Assembly (NCBI GenBank): GCA_001577635.1
Contig: LSBP01000004.1
Coordinates: forward strand, 1 to 64,000
DNA: 64,000 nt
Source: Halomonadaceae bacterium T82-2
Lineage (GTDB): Bacteria > Pseudomonadota > Gammaproteobacteria > Pseudomonadales > Halomonadaceae
Direction of reading: 5' to 3'
The notes beneath the pieces were generated by a model that saw nothing but the letters and a program-made list of their open reading frames with translations, was not told the DNA's origin and ran no database searches. The translations under genes and the position numbers were made by a program. Shown here in pieces: positions 28,857-40,347 of the stretch; position 1 is the first letter of the stretch; each line of letters begins with the position of its first letter.

Positions 28857-29201
28857 ATGAGTACCACGCTCGAGAACATCCAGCAGCAGATCCGTGAAAA
28901 CCCGATCCTGCTCTACATGAAGGGCACGCCCCAGTTGCCGCAGTGCGGCTTCTCCGCCCAGACCGTGCAGGCGCTGATGGCCTGTGGCGAGCGCTTCGCC
29001 TTCGTCAATATCCTCGACAATCCCGACATCCGCGCCGAGCTGCCAAAGTACGCCAACTGGCCGACCTTTCCGCAGCTGTGGGTCGAGGGCGAGTTGGTCG
29101 GCGGCTGCGACATCGTCGTCGAGATGTACCAGAGTGGCGAGCTGGAAACCCTGATCAAGGAAACGGCCGCCAAGGCCGGTGCCGAGCAGAACGACGCCTG
29201 A
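28857..29201 (+). CDS. grxD: monothiol glutaredoxin (Grx4 type)
   Basis: 114-aa CGFS-type glutaredoxin that binds and transfers [2Fe-2S] clusters. Active-site Cys30 lies in PQCGFSAQT; the glutathione-binding TFPQLWVEGELVGGCDI block is intact. AAGGAAG precedes the ATG. A TAGAAT (28780-28785) may serve as its -10. Monocistronic, ended by the shared terminator at 29239. Confidence 0.95.
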   Translation: MSTTLENIQQQIRENPILLYMKGTPQLPQCGFSAQTVQALMACGERFAFVNILDNPDIRAELPKYANWPTFPQLWVEGELVGGCDIVVEMYQSGELETLIKETAAKAGAEQNDA

Positions 29202-29238
29202 GCGATCATTCGCTCCCTCCGGCGCCGCCCGGATGCGC

Positions 29239-29265
29239 AACGCCCCGCCATTATGGCGGGGCGTT
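29239..29265. terminator. bidirectional terminator grxD/rnt
   Basis: 12-bp perfect stem AACGCCCCGCCA / TGGCGGGGCGTT with a TTA loop, between convergent genes; a short T-run (tgtttt) follows in the grxD direction. Confidence 0.72.
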
Positions 29266-29289
29266 CGTGTTTTCGAACGGGAGTTGGCC

Positions 29290-29952
29290 TCAGTCCTCCA
29301 TGCCCTGTTCACGCTGGGCCAGATCCCAGCCGCCGAGGTCCTTGAAGCGGTTGACGATGGCGCAGAACAGCTCTGCGGTGCGCTCCGTGTCGTAGCGCGC
29401 CGAGTGGGCGGCGGCATTGTCGAAGTCGATACCCGCGGCACGGCAGGCGCGGGCCAGCACGGTCTGGCCGTACACCAGGCCGGCCAGGCTGGCGGTATCG
29501 AAGCTCGAAAAGGGATGGAAGGGGTTGCGCTTGATGCCGCAGCGATTGACGGCGGCGTTGAGAAAGCCGTGATCGAAGGCCGCATTGTGGCCCACCAGCA
29601 CGGCCCGCGTGCAGCCTTCCGACTTGATGGCCTTGCGCACGGGCCGGAAGATCTCGCCCAGGGCGTCGGCTTCGGCCTTGGCCACACGCCGACGCAGGGG
29701 GTTGTCGAGGTCGATGCCGGTGAAGTCCAGTGCCGCCTGGTCGATGTTGGCTCCCTCGAAGGGCTCGACATGAAAGGCGTAGGTGGCGTCCGGCATCAGG
29801 TTGCCCTGGGCGTCCATGGTCAGCGTGACCGCGGCGATCTCCAGAATGGCATCACGCTCGGCGTTGAAACCGCCGGTTTCCAGGTCCACCACCACCGGCA
29901 GGAAACTTCGAAAACGCTGGGACAACAGCCCTTGGGCGTTCGCCTCGGTCAT
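29290..29952 (-). CDS. rnt: ribonuclease T
   Basis: 220-aa DEDDh exoribonuclease that trims the 3' ends of tRNAs (CCA turnover) and other stable RNAs. Exo motifs: [12 protein letters not shown] (residues about 22-33), [10 protein letters not shown] and [13 protein letters not shown]. Length and N-terminal [15 protein letters not shown] are standard. GGGAGAGAGG precedes the ATG. The next 200 bp hold the promoter region shared with argG. Confidence 0.95.
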   Translation of the reverse strand: MTEANAQGLLSQRFRSFLPVVVDLETGGFNAERDAILEIAAVTLTMDAQGNLMPDATYAFHVEPFEGANIDQAALDFTGIDLDNPLRRRVAKAEADALGEIFRPVRKAIKSEGCTRAVLVGHNAAFDHGFLNAAVNRCGIKRNPFHPFSSFDTASLAGLVYGQTVLARACRAAGIDFDNAAAHSARYDTERTAELFCAIVNRFKDLGGWDLAQREQGMED

Positions 29953-30070
29953 GCCTCTCTCCCGTCCTGAGTCGATTCCCCGCGGTCGTCCCGCGTTGCA
30001 TAGCGCGAGAGTCTAGCATTTTGCACGGTTGGCGTCCCCAACGGCGGTGTTCGCCACTCGGCCGGGGCGC

Positions 30071-30076
30071 TATAAT
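30071..30076 (+). promoter_or_regulatory. -10 element of the argG promoter
   Basis: A perfect TATAAT sits 77 bp before the argG ATG. The hexamer 17 bp upstream (TGTTCG) is a poor -35, so activation or an extended contact may be needed. Confidence 0.5.
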
Positions 30077-30152
30077 CGCGGAATCGTCGTGCGTCGGCGC
30101 GTCACCGTCGACGTCCCATGTTGCCAAGCGCAAGAATCAGAAGGAGCCCCCG

Positions 30153-31373
<1,221 letters not shown>

Positions 31374-31424
31374 GAGCGTCCTTCCGGGATGTCCGGCGCC
31401 CGGAAGGCTCCGTGAGGAGGCGAC

Positions 31425-31718
31425 ATGCTCAAGAAGCTGATCGACGGATTGTTCCGCAGTGGCAACGTCAATGACGAGGAGATTCCTGCCACCGAGTATC
31501 GCAGCTATCTGATCACGCCCGACCCGCAGGATGCGGGCGGGCAGTATCGGGTCAGCGGCTGGATCCGCAAGCCGGTCGAGGGGGGCGAGACGCTCGAGCA
31601 TCGTTTCGAGCGCTCCGACACCGTCGGCTCCCGGGAGGCCTGCGTCGAGTTGACCCTGGAAAAGGCCCAGCGGTTCATCGATGACCTGGGGGACGAGATC
31701 TTCGCCTCGCACCACTGA
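31425..31718 (+). CDS. HlyU family protein
   Basis: 97-aa cytosolic protein matching the small HlyU family (PF10115): EYRSYLITPDPQDAGGQYRVSGWIRK, EHRFERSDTVGSREACVELTLEKAQRFID. The name comes from annotation of similar proteins; it is not the ArsR-type HlyU activator of Vibrio, and its real function is unknown. It follows argG by 51 bp with a GAGGAGG site and may share its transcript. Confidence 0.72.
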   Translation: MLKKLIDGLFRSGNVNDEEIPATEYRSYLITPDPQDAGGQYRVSGWIRKPVEGGETLEHRFERSDTVGSREACVELTLEKAQRFIDDLGDEIFASHH

Positions 31719-31740
31719 TCATCACGGCTTGCCGTATTGA

Positions 31741-31770
31741 CGACCCCGTCTGCCTCCTCGCAGACGGGGT
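31741..31770 (+). terminator. hairpin after the HlyU family gene
   Basis: 12-bp perfect stem GACCCCGTCTGC / GCAGACGGGGTC with a 6-nt loop; TTTT comes only 7 nt later, so it is a moderate terminator for argG and the downstream gene. Confidence 0.62.
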
Positions 31771-31855
31771 CGCCGCGTTTTCGGCCGGTGGTATCCGCTC
31801 GAGTGGCAATGCGCTAGGGTCAAGAACCGTCATGTCGATCTCGCGAGGCCCTGTC

Positions 31856-32521
31856 ATGCTCGAAGTGCACCATCTGGAAAATTCCCGCTCGCAGCGGGTG
31901 CTCTGGCTGCTCGAGGAGCTCGCGCTCGACTACACGGTGGTTCCCTACACCCGGGACCCCGAGACACTGCTGGCGCCGGCGTCGCTCAAGCAGGTGCACC
32001 CGCTGGGCAAGTCGCCGGTGATCGTCGACGGCGAGGTGACGCTGGCCGAGTCCGGCGCGATCATCGACTACCTGATAGACGCCCATGACCCGGACGGCCG
32101 GCTGATGCCGCCGCCGGGGACCCCGGCGCACCGCGCGTACCGCTACTGGCTGCATTATGCCGAGGGCTCCGCCATGCCGCTGCTGGTGATGTCGCTGGTC
32201 TTCACCCGGCTCGGCAAGCCCCCGGTGCCGGCGCTGGTGCGACCGTTCGGCCGGTTGCTGGGCCGTGGCGTCGCCTCGCGGTATCTGGAGCCCCAGATCA
32301 GGACCCATCTGGACTACTGGGAACAGACCCTGACGGCATCGGATTGGCTGGCCGGCGAGGCCTTCAGTGCGGCCGACATTCAGATGAGCTTCCCGGCGCT
32401 GGCCCGGGACGCCCGCGGCGGCCTGGGCGAGCGCCCGGCGCTGCGCGACTGGCTGGGCCGCCTCAAGGCACGCCCCGCCTATCGGCGAGCCGTGGAGCGC
32501 GGCGGCGAGTTTACCCTGTAA
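31856..32521 (+). CDS. glutathione S-transferase family protein
   Basis: 221-aa two-domain GST. The thioredoxin-like N-terminal domain carries NSRSQRVLWLLEELALDY (Ser in the activating position near residue 8) and the cis-Pro/glutathione site PLGKSPVIV..LAESGAIIDYL. The helical C-terminal domain has the N-capping motif FSAADIQMSFP. It resembles the plant/fungal-like GSTs common in proteobacteria. The ATG at 31856 gives the normal N-terminus; 31832 would add eight unsupported residues. Substrate unknown. Confidence 0.85.
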   Translation: MLEVHHLENSRSQRVLWLLEELALDYTVVPYTRDPETLLAPASLKQVHPLGKSPVIVDGEVTLAESGAIIDYLIDAHDPDGRLMPPPGTPAHRAYRYWLHYAEGSAMPLLVMSLVFTRLGKPPVPALVRPFGRLLGRGVASRYLEPQIRTHLDYWEQTLTASDWLAGEAFSAADIQMSFPALARDARGGLGERPALRDWLGRLKARPAYRRAVERGGEFTL

Positions 32522-32599
32522 TCCGGCCGGGCTGACCGGCGGCTTTGCAAGCGGCGGCGGGCTCGGGTAGCTTGCCGGTCATTTGCCGAGGACTCGCCC

Positions 32600-33670
32600 G
32601 TGAAGGCCCTGCTGCTCTCTGCCTATGCCGCCGCCAGCCACCGTTTCTGGGCCGACGGTCTGGAACAGGCATTCCCGGAAATCGACTGGCAGCGCCTGGA
32701 ACTGCCGCCGCGCCACTTCCAGTGGCGGGTGCGAGGCAACCCGCTGATGTGGCGGCTTGCCAATCACGCGGTGCTGGAGCAGTCGTTCGACCTCGTGGTC
32801 GCCACCTCGATGGTCGACCTGGCCACCTTGGTCGGCCTCTGTCCGTCGCTGGCGCAGGCCCGCAAGGTGGTCTACTTCCACGAGAACCAGTTCGCCTTCC
32901 CGCGCTCCTCGCGCCAGGTTCTGCGCCCCGAGCCGATGATGGTCAACCTCTATGCGGCATTGGCGGCGGACGTGGTGGTGTTCAACAGTGCCTACAACCG
33001 CGACAGCCTGGTGGCCGGTGCCCGCGACTTCCTTTCTCGCATGCCGGACCGGCTGCCGCTCGAGCCGTGGCTGTCGCGGCTGGCCGCGCATGCCCATGTG
33101 CTCCCCGTGCCGCTGCCCGATCAGGCGGTTCGGCCGGCGGGCCGGGGGCGTCGCATCGTCTGGAACCATCGCTGGGAATACGACAAGAATCCCGAAGCGT
33201 TCTTCGCCGCGCTCGAGCGGCTCGTCGCCGAGGGCATCGACTTCGAGGTGGCGGTGATGGGGCAGCAGTTCCGGGATCGGCCGGCGGTCTTCGACACGGC
33301 GCGGGCCTGGCTGGGCGAGCGCATCGTGTGCTGGGGCGAGCAGCCCGCGGCGGACTATGCGGCCATGCTCGATGCCGCCGATATCGTGGTGTCCACCACC
33401 GACCACGAGTTCCAGGGGCTGGCGATCATGGAGGCGGTCACCCGCGGCTGCCTGCCGCTGGTGCCCGACCGGCTGTGCTTTCCCGACTACTATCCCGACG
33501 CCTGCCGCTACCTGGGGGATGTCGAGAGCCTGGTCGCGCGGCTGCGTGGCTGGCTGACCGATCCCGCCAGCCGGCCGCCGCTGCCGGATGCCCGCCAGTG
33601 GCAATGGCCTGCCTGGCGCTCGGCCTATGGCGAGGTCCTGGGGCTGCGCCCGCGACCGGACACGGCTTGA
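32600..33670 (+). CDS. queuosine-tRNA mannosyltransferase-like glycosyltransferase (DUF3524)
   Basis: 356-aa GT-B glycosyltransferase with the DUF3524 N-terminal half ([57 protein letters not shown]) and a Rossmann-like GT4 C-terminal half ([49 protein letters not shown]). The family founder, vertebrate GTDC1/QTMAN, adds mannose to queuosine of tRNA-Asp. Bacterial members are usually annotated by that similarity; the substrate here is not proven. Start is GTG at 32600 behind GAGGA. Confidence 0.82.
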   Translation: MKALLLSAYAAASHRFWADGLEQAFPEIDWQRLELPPRHFQWRVRGNPLMWRLANHAVLEQSFDLVVATSMVDLATLVGLCPSLAQARKVVYFHENQFAFPRSSRQVLRPEPMMVNLYAALAADVVVFNSAYNRDSLVAGARDFLSRMPDRLPLEPWLSRLAAHAHVLPVPLPDQAVRPAGRGRRIVWNHRWEYDKNPEAFFAALERLVAEGIDFEVAVMGQQFRDRPAVFDTARAWLGERIVCWGEQPAADYAAMLDAADIVVSTTDHEFQGLAIMEAVTRGCLPLVPDRLCFPDYYPDACRYLGDVESLVARLRGWLTDPASRPPLPDARQWQWPAWRSAYGEVLGLRPRPDTA

Positions 33671-33755
33671 TCCGCGTCAAGGCGTCTCTCGGCAAGTCGC
33701 GCCATGCTGCCTGTCGGGGAGGGCCTTCCGGTCGTCCCGAGGGCAGAGGGCGGCC

Positions 33756-34700
33756 ATGGAATTCAAGGACTACTATCACGTTCTCGGCGTGGAGAAGGAC
33801 GCCTCCCAGGAGGCGATCAAGCGGGCCTACCGCAAGCTGGCGCGCAAGTATCACCCCGATGTCAGCAAGGAGCCGGATGCCGAGGTCCGGTTCAAGGAAC
33901 TGGGCGAGGCCTACGAGGTGCTCAAGGATCCGGAAAAGCGGGCCGCCTACGATCAGCTGGGGCGCCAGTGGCAGCCGGGCGAGGAGTTCCGCCCGCCGCC
34001 GGACTGGGATGCCGGTTTCGCATTCTCCGGCGGCGGCTTCACCGAACAGGATGCCGCCGGGTTCAGCGACTTCTTCGAGACCCTGTTCGGCCACGGCTTT
34101 GCCCCGGGCGGCCGGCGTGGCGGTTTCCATGCTCATGGCGAGGATCGCCACGCCCGGCTCGAGATCGACCTGGAGGACAGCTATCACGGCGCCACCCATG
34201 TGATCACCCTGCGCCTGCCCGAGCACGACGCTCACGGGCGGGTCAGCTGGCACGAGCGCAAGCTCAGCGTCACCGTACCCCGGGGCATCGCCCCCGGGCA
34301 GCACATCCGCCTGGCGGGGCAGGGCGAGCCGGGGCACGGCCAGGGCAAGGCCGGTGACCTGTACCTGGAAGTGGCATTCCGGCCCCATGTGCTGTATCGC
34401 CTGGACGGGCACGACGTCTATCTCGACCTGCCGGTGGCGCCCTGGGAGGCGGCGCTGGGCGGGCCGGTCACGGTGCCCACGCCCACCGGCAGCGTGGAAC
34501 TGAAGATTCCCGCCAATGCGCGCAACGGGGCCCGGCTGCGCATTCGTGGGCGTGGTCTGCCCGCGGCGCGCCCGGGTGACTTCCTGGTGGTGCTGAAGAT
34601 CGTGCAGCCGCCCGTCGACGGCGACGCGGACCGCGACGCCTACCGGGCCCTGGCGGCCCATTTCGCCGATTTCAAGCCGCGTGCCGGGCTGGGAGGATGA
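33756..34700 (+). CDS. cbpA: curved DNA-binding protein CbpA, DnaJ class co-chaperone
   Basis: 314 aa. J domain at residues 1-70 with HPD at 33-35, then a Gly/Phe-rich linker (about 75-130), then two beta-sandwich substrate-binding domains (from about 130), without the zinc finger of DnaJ. This is the class B/CbpA plan: DnaK co-chaperone and nucleoid protein. The stop overlaps the cbpM start (ATGA), so the inhibitor is made together with its target. Confidence 0.93.
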   Translation: MEFKDYYHVLGVEKDASQEAIKRAYRKLARKYHPDVSKEPDAEVRFKELGEAYEVLKDPEKRAAYDQLGRQWQPGEEFRPPPDWDAGFAFSGGGFTEQDAAGFSDFFETLFGHGFAPGGRRGGFHAHGEDRHARLEIDLEDSYHGATHVITLRLPEHDAHGRVSWHERKLSVTVPRGIAPGQHIRLAGQGEPGHGQGKAGDLYLEVAFRPHVLYRLDGHDVYLDLPVAPWEAALGGPVTVPTPTGSVELKIPANARNGARLRIRGRGLPAARPGDFLVVLKIVQPPVDGDADRDAYRALAAHFADFKPRAGLGG

Positions 34701-34996
34701 GCATGGTCGATCGTTCGCAACCCCTGAGCGGCGTGATTCTCGAGGAGCAGGAGACGCTGACCCTGGCCGATCTCAGCCGCGCCTGCGCGGTGCATGCCGA
34801 GGCGATCATCGAGCTGGTCGACGAGGGCATCCTGACGCCCGGCGGGTCCCTGCCGCAGCAGTGGCACTTTTCCGGCCGCCACCTGATCCGGGCGCGCGTG
34901 GCGCTGCGCCTGCAGCGGGAGCTGGGCGTCAACCTGGCCGGGGCGGCGCTGGCGCTGGAACTGATGGACGAGATCGAGCGGTTGCGAGGGGGCTGA
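34697..34996 (+). CDS. cbpM: CbpA modulator CbpM
   Basis: 99-aa MerR-HTH-like modulator that binds the J domain of CbpA and inhibits its DnaK stimulation and DNA binding. Matches the family through [26 protein letters not shown] and [29 protein letters not shown]. Overlap with cbpA confirms the assignment. Convergent with nth. Confidence 0.9.
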   Translation: MSMVDRSQPLSGVILEEQETLTLADLSRACAVHAEAIIELVDEGILTPGGSLPQQWHFSGRHLIRARVALRLQRELGVNLAGAALALELMDEIERLRGG

Positions 34997-35024
34997 GCGG
35001 GGCCCTGTGCCCGTATCCGGCCGA

Positions 35025-35663
35025 TCAGGCCGGCTCGGTCTTGTCCGGATACTCGCAGAGATCCTCGATCACGCAGCTGCCGCAGCGCGGCTTGCGCGCC
35101 ACGCAGGTGTAGCGGCCGTGCAGGATCAGCCAGTGGTGGGCGTCCTGGCGGAACTCCGTCGGCACGTGGCGCATCAGTTTCTGCTCGACCTCGACCACGT
35201 CCTTGCCACGGGCGAGTCCGGTGCGGTTGGCGACCCGGAAGATATGCGTGTCCACGGCGATGGTCGGCTCGCCGAAGGCGGTGTTGAGAATCACGTTGGC
35301 GGTCTTGCGACCGACCCCGGGCAGCGCCTCCAGCGCCGCACGGGTTCGCGGTACTTCGCCGTCGTGCCGGTCGATCAGGAGGCGACAGGTCTTCATCAGG
35401 TTCTCGGCCTTGGTGTTGTACAGGCCGATGGTCTTGATGTGCGCCTTCAGGCCGTCGAGGCCCAGGTCGAGAATCGCCTGCGGCGTGTTGGCCACCGGGA
35501 ACAGCCGGGCACAGGCCTTGTTGACACCCACGTCGGTGGCCTGCGCCGAGAGCAGCACGGCAGTGAGCAGCTCGAACGGCGTCGACCAGTTCAGCTCGGT
35601 GGTGGGCTCGGGGTTGTGCTCGCGTAGCCGCGCGAAGATGGCATGGCGTTTCTGGGCGTTCAT
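35025..35663 (-). CDS. nth: endonuclease III
   Basis: 212-aa bifunctional DNA glycosylase/AP lyase removing oxidised pyrimidines. Helix-hairpin-helix [13 protein letters not shown] with the catalytic Lys (about 120), catalytic Asp in [11 protein letters not shown] (about 138), and the C-terminal [4Fe-4S] loop C-X6-C-X2-C-X5-C. The ATG overlaps the rsxB stop by 4 nt, the conserved rsx-nth linkage. Confidence 0.96.
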   Translation of the reverse strand: MNAQKRHAIFARLREHNPEPTTELNWSTPFELLTAVLLSAQATDVGVNKACARLFPVANTPQAILDLGLDGLKAHIKTIGLYNTKAENLMKTCRLLIDRHDGEVPRTRAALEALPGVGRKTANVILNTAFGEPTIAVDTHIFRVANRTGLARGKDVVEVEQKLMRHVPTEFRQDAHHWLILHGRYTCVARKPRCGSCVIEDLCEYPDKTEPA

Positions 35664-36613
35664 GCGGTTCCGTTCCTGGCGGTGTCGAGCATGGCCCGGG
35701 CCTGTTCGCACTGGGCCCGGGCGCCGGCGATGGCCTCGGCATCGTTCTGGCGTTCGGCGTGGGCGAGCTGGGCGCGGGCGCGACGCAGGGCCTGTTCCGC
35801 GGCCCGCACTGCCATGCGCTGACGATGCGGACGAGCATCGGCGGACTGCGGCGCGGAAGCCTGTTCGGCGAGACGGCGATCGAGTGCCGCCAGCTGTTCG
35901 CGATGGTCGGCGATGCGCGTTTCCAGTTCGCGGGCCGAGGGCGTGTCGGCCTCGAGCTCGCGGCGTTGGCGCTCCAGGCGCTTGAGTGCCGCGTTCAGGG
36001 TCACGCGCTGGGTCTTGAGCCGTCGAGTATCGTCGGCCGTGGTGGTCGCCGGTTCGGCGGGGGTGCTGCGCGCCTGCAATGCGCGGCGTCGGGCCCGGCG
36101 GGTCTCGGCCTCGCGGGCCAGGCGTGCCTCGCGGGCCGCGTGGCGTTGCCGGCCGAGCGCGGCACGCCGGGCGAGGAACGCATCCTGCGCGGCCGGCGTG
36201 TCGGCAGCCTCCCAGTCCGGGTGGGGCAGGATGTCGATGCAGTCCACCGGGCAGGGCGCCACGCACAGCTCGCAGCCGGTGCACTCGGCCTCGATCACCG
36301 TGTGCATGCGCTTGGCCGCGCCGAGGATGGCATCCACCGGGCAGGCCTGGATGCACTTGGTGCAGCCGATGCACTCGTCCTCGCGGATCACCGCCACCTG
36401 CGGCGATTCGGCCGGGCGCTCCAGCGGCAGCGCCGGTTGTCCGGTGAGCGCGGCCAACTGGTGCAGGGTCCGCTCGCCGCCGGGCGGGCACTTGTTGATC
36501 GCCTCGCCGGCGACGATGGCCTCGGCATAGGGGCGGCAGCCGTCATGGCCGCACTTGCCGCACTGGGTCTGCGGCAGGGCGGCATCGATGACGTCGATAC
36601 GGGCGGCAGTCAT
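35660..36613 (-). CDS. rsxB: RnfB/RsxB-like ferredoxin protein with long coiled tail
   Basis: 317 aa. N-terminal Fe-S domain with [23 protein letters not shown], then two ferredoxin [4Fe-4S] motifs [16 protein letters not shown] and [16 protein letters not shown] (about 75-125). Two departures from RsxB: the N-terminal membrane anchor is missing from the start at 36613, and residues about 150-317 are an Arg/Ala-rich predicted coiled coil. No rsxA, C, D, G or E is nearby; only metG upstream and nth downstream on the same strand. It may work as a soluble electron carrier, for instance toward Nth or SoxR-type clusters (inference). Confidence 0.85.
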   Translation of the reverse strand: MTAARIDVIDAALPQTQCGKCGHDGCRPYAEAIVAGEAINKCPPGGERTLHQLAALTGQPALPLERPAESPQVAVIREDECIGCTKCIQACPVDAILGAAKRMHTVIEAECTGCELCVAPCPVDCIDILPHPDWEAADTPAAQDAFLARRAALGRQRHAAREARLAREAETRRARRRALQARSTPAEPATTTADDTRRLKTQRVTLNAALKRLERQRRELEADTPSARELETRIADHREQLAALDRRLAEQASAPQSADARPHRQRMAVRAAEQALRRARAQLAHAERQNDAEAIAGARAQCEQARAMLDTARNGTA

Positions 36614-36620
36614 GACGGCC

Positions 36621-38663
36621 TCAGGTGACGCGCAGGCCCGGCTTGGCGCCGCTATGCGGTTCCAGCAGGTAGATGCCCTCGCCGTCACCGGCGGCCAGCA
36701 CCATGCCCTCGGAGACGCCGAAGCGCATCTTGCGCGGGGCCAGGTTGGCGACCATCACCGTCAGATGGCCTTCCAGCGCCTCGGGCGCGTAGGCCGAGCG
36801 GATGCCGGAGAATACCGTGCGCGTCTCGCCGCCCAGGTCGAGCGTGAGCTTGAGCAGCTTGTCGGCGCCCTCGACGTACTCCGCCTTGGCGATGCGCGCG
36901 ATGCGCAGATCGACTTTTGCGAAGTCGTCGAAGGCGATCTCGTCGGCGATGGGGGCATCGGCCAGCGGCCCCCTGGGCGTTTCCTTGAGCTTCTGTTCTT
37001 CCACCAGATCCTCCTTGGACGCCTCGATCATGGCGTCGATGCGGTCGCGCTCGACCCGGGTCATCAGCGGCTTGAACTTGGCGATCTCGTGATCGAGCAG
37101 CAGTTCCTGCCGGGTGTCCCAGGCCAGGGAGTCGAGTTTCAGGAAGGCACGGGCACCCTCGGCCATTTCCGGCAGCACCGGGGCCAGATAGACCATCAGC
37201 TGACGGAACAGGTTGATGCCCACCGAGCAGATGTCGAGGACCGCCTGCTCGCGGCCTTCCTGCTTGGCCAGCACCCAGGGCTCGGCCTCGGCGATGTAGG
37301 TGTTGGCCTCGTCGGCGAGTTCCATCACCTTGCGCATGGCACGGCCGAATTCGCGAGCCTCGAAGTGGCCGGCGATCTCGTCGCCAGCGGCCATGAAACG
37401 CTCGACCAGGTCGGGTTCGGTGCAGCGGGCGGCGAGGCGGCCGTCGCCGAGCTTCCTGACGAAGCCGGCGCAGCGGCTGGCGATGTTGACCACCTTGCCG
37501 ACCAGGTCCGAATTGACGCGCTGGGCGAAGTCCTCGAGGTTGAGGTCCAGGTCGTCGACGCCGGCGGTGAGCTTGGCGGCGAAGTAGTAGCGCAGGTACT
37601 CGGGGTTCAGGTGCTCGGCATAGGTCGCGGCCTTGAGGAAGGTGCCGCGGGACTTGGACATCTTGGCGCCGTTGACGGTGACGAAGCCGTGGCAGTTCAC
37701 CGCAGTCGGCGTGCGCAGTCCGGCGCCGTGCAGCATGGCCGGCCAGAACAGCGCATGGAAGTAGACGATGTCCTTGCCGATGAAGTGGTAGACCTCGGCG
37801 TCGGAATCCGTGCGCCAGTAGGCGTCGAAGTCGAGACCCTCGCGTTCGCAGAGGTTCTTGAAGCTGGCCAGGTAGCCGATCGGCGCGTCGAGCCAGACAT
37901 AGAAGTACTTGCCCGGGGCGTCGGGGATCTCGAAGCCGAAGTAGGGCGCGTCGCGGGAGATGTCCCACTCGTTGAAGCCGGACTCGAACCACTCCATCAG
38001 CTTGTTGCGGATCTGCGGCTGGACGTGATCGTCGTTGATCCAGCCCTGCAGGAAGGCCGCGAAGTCAGGCAGCTTGAAGAAGTAGTGGGTCGAGCTGCGG
38101 ACTTCCGGCGTGGCGCCGGAGATCGCCGAGACCGGGTCGATCAGCTCGGCCGGCGTATAGGTGGCGCCGCAGGCCTCGCAGTTGTCGCCGTACTGGTCAT
38201 CGGCATGGCACCTGGGGCAGGTGCCCTTGATGAAGCGGTCGGCCAGGAACAGCCCCTTCACCGGGTCGTACATCTGCTCGATGTCGCGGGTAGCGATGTG
38301 GCCCTGGTCGCGCAGCCGAGTGTAGATCAGCTCGCTGAAGTAGCGGTTTTCCTCGGAATGGGTCGAGTGGTAGTTGTCGAAGGCCACCCCGAAACGCGCG
38401 AAGTCGGCTTGGTGCTCCTCGCTGACGCGGTCGATCAGTGCCTGGGAGGTGATGCCCTCCTGTTCGGCGCGCAGCATGATGGCGGTGCCGTGGGCATCGT
38501 CGGCGCAGACGTAGTGACAGTCGTGGCCGCGGCTCTTCTGGAAGCGCACCCAGATGTCGGTCTGGATGTACTCCAGCAGGTGGCCCAGGTGGATCGAGCC
38601 GTTGGCATAGGGCAGGGCACTGGTGACCAGGATCTGGCGCTTGGCGTTGGCGGTTGTCGACAT
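36621..38663 (-). CDS. metG: methionyl-tRNA synthetase
   Basis: 680-aa class I aminoacyl-tRNA synthetase. HIGH-type motif [12 protein letters not shown] (residues about 17-28), zinc knuckles [18 protein letters not shown] (about 140-160), KMSKS in [11 protein letters not shown] (about 330), and a C-terminal tRNA-binding OB-fold (from about 575). The ATG at 38663 starts [21 protein letters not shown]. Seven nt separate its stop from rsxB. Confidence 0.97.
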   Translation of the reverse strand: MSTTANAKRQILVTSALPYANGSIHLGHLLEYIQTDIWVRFQKSRGHDCHYVCADDAHGTAIMLRAEQEGITSQALIDRVSEEHQADFARFGVAFDNYHSTHSEENRYFSELIYTRLRDQGHIATRDIEQMYDPVKGLFLADRFIKGTCPRCHADDQYGDNCEACGATYTPAELIDPVSAISGATPEVRSSTHYFFKLPDFAAFLQGWINDDHVQPQIRNKLMEWFESGFNEWDISRDAPYFGFEIPDAPGKYFYVWLDAPIGYLASFKNLCEREGLDFDAYWRTDSDAEVYHFIGKDIVYFHALFWPAMLHGAGLRTPTAVNCHGFVTVNGAKMSKSRGTFLKAATYAEHLNPEYLRYYFAAKLTAGVDDLDLNLEDFAQRVNSDLVGKVVNIASRCAGFVRKLGDGRLAARCTEPDLVERFMAAGDEIAGHFEAREFGRAMRKVMELADEANTYIAEAEPWVLAKQEGREQAVLDICSVGINLFRQLMVYLAPVLPEMAEGARAFLKLDSLAWDTRQELLLDHEIAKFKPLMTRVERDRIDAMIEASKEDLVEEQKLKETPRGPLADAPIADEIAFDDFAKVDLRIARIAKAEYVEGADKLLKLTLDLGGETRTVFSGIRSAYAPEALEGHLTVMVANLAPRKMRFGVSEGMVLAAGDGEGIYLLEPHSGAKPGLRVT

Positions 38664-38773
38664 GGCGGCTCTAGTGACTGATTCGAAAGGGGGATGGCGT
38701 CCTTGAACGCGGACAAGGGGGCGATTGTAGCCCGCCTGACGCACGGCTGCATCCGTGGCAGCCGTCGGCCGGT

Positions 38774-40246
38774 TCACGCGGGCCGGTAGACGCCGAACCC
38801 GGTCAGCCCGCGATCGGCCAGGTGCATGGCCTGCATGCGGCTCATCATGCCCTGGGCGCAGTAGAGCAGGTAGCGGCGATCGCCGGGCAGCTCGGGGGCC
38901 CGGTCGGCCAGTTCGAAGAAGGGGATCGCCAGCGCCTCGCCGTGCGGCAGCACGAGAGGCGCGGCCTCGCGCTCGTCGGGATGACGGATGTCGATCACCG
39001 TGGCCTCGGGCAGGGCGGTCAGCGCCGCGCGGGAGTCGACGGTCGGAATGTCGGGCAGTGCGGGTACGGTGTCGAGCAGGCGATCCACGGGCGTCAGGGT
39101 GGACGCGGTAATGGCAGTCTCGAGCACGGTGTCGTCGAAGGCGGCCTCGGCCTCGGCGATCTGCGCCGGCCGGGGCTTGACGTGCGGCCGCCGGGCGATG
39201 GTGCCGCAATACTCCGGCAGCGCGGCGGCATGTGACGCCGTGCCGATATGACGGGCATCGGCGATGATCGTCTGCTTGTCGCTGGCGATCAGCGGGCGCA
39301 GTACCGGGCGCTCGCTGACGGCATCGATCAGCCCCAGGTTGACCAGACTCTGGCTGGATACCTGGGCCAGGGCGTCGCCGGTGATCAGCGCCGGAATGCG
39401 GGCGCGGCGGGCGACCCGGTTGGCGGCACGCAGCATCATGCGCTTGAGCGCCACCCCGGCCAGCCCGGCCGGTACCCGGCGCTGGATCTCGTCGACCACG
39501 CCCTCGAAGGGCACGCTGACGAAGTTGACGCGATGCGAGGCGCCGTAGCGCGACCAGATGTGATGCACCACCTCGCGGACCGCGGCTTCATGGGCCGGCC
39601 CGCCGAGGCTGAAGAACAGATAGTGGACCTTGAGGCCACGGCGCAACAGGCGCCAGGCGGCCACCGGGGAGTCATAGCCGCCGGAGATCAGGGCCAGTGC
39701 CTGTCCCTGGGTGCCCAGCGGATAGCCGCCCAGCCCCGGGTGGCGGCGGCTGACCAGGCGCAGTTTGTCGTCGGTCAGCTCGAGGCGAACGTCGACCTCG
39801 GGGTGCTTCAGGTCCACGCGGGCCCCCTCGGCGGCGGCCAGCATCTCACCGCCAAGATAGCGTTCGAGTGCTTCGGACGTGAAGGCATGGCGGCCGCGTC
39901 GCTTGACGCTGACCCGGAAACGGCGGCCCTCGATGGCGTTTCGCCAGTGCGGCACGACCTGCGTGGCGGCGGCCTCGAAGGTGGTGAAGGGATGGGTCTC
40001 GACGGCCTGGACTTCATGAATGCCGGGAATCCGTGTCAGCCCATCTTCCAGTTGTGCCAGCGTGTCCGCATCGGAATCGTGCCGAGGGCGGACCTCGAGG
40101 GCATCCCAGTGATCGGCGACGCGCACCTCGAGCCCCTGACGAGCGAAGGCGTTGCGGATGTTGGTGCGCAGGCAGCGCACCATTTCCTGGCGCACCGCGC
40201 GGGACTTGATGGTGATTTCCGGAAACAGCTTGATCCGATAGCGCAT
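38774..40246 (-). CDS. thiI: tRNA 4-thiouridine synthase ThiI
   Basis: 490-aa sulfurtransferase making s4U8 in tRNA and, in gammaproteobacteria, contributing sulfur to thiamine thiazole. Domain order: ferredoxin-like and THUMP (about 1-170), PP-loop ATPase SGGYDSPVA (about 190), and C-terminal rhodanese with the persulfide Cys in [12 protein letters not shown] (about 463). The rhodanese marks the gammaproteobacterial long form. About 110 bp upstream of metG on the same strand. Confidence 0.95.
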   Translation of the reverse strand: MRYRIKLFPEITIKSRAVRQEMVRCLRTNIRNAFARQGLEVRVADHWDALEVRPRHDSDADTLAQLEDGLTRIPGIHEVQAVETHPFTTFEAAATQVVPHWRNAIEGRRFRVSVKRRGRHAFTSEALERYLGGEMLAAAEGARVDLKHPEVDVRLELTDDKLRLVSRRHPGLGGYPLGTQGQALALISGGYDSPVAAWRLLRRGLKVHYLFFSLGGPAHEAAVREVVHHIWSRYGASHRVNFVSVPFEGVVDEIQRRVPAGLAGVALKRMMLRAANRVARRARIPALITGDALAQVSSQSLVNLGLIDAVSERPVLRPLIASDKQTIIADARHIGTASHAAALPEYCGTIARRPHVKPRPAQIAEAEAAFDDTVLETAITASTLTPVDRLLDTVPALPDIPTVDSRAALTALPEATVIDIRHPDEREAAPLVLPHGEALAIPFFELADRAPELPGDRRYLLYCAQGMMSRMQAMHLADRGLTGFGVYRPA

Positions 40247-40347
40247 GGGCGTGGCGGTGGTCTTTGAGCAGTCGGTGTCGTCGGGGCGGGCAGGGTATCA
40301 GGCCTGATGCGGTGGCTCCACCGGCGGGGGCCTGCAGTGCCACTGAC

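Noticed and set aside
36555-38681. 708-aa plus-strand frame opposite metG
   Set aside because: Shadow of the metG coding frame; metG has intact catalytic motifs and length.
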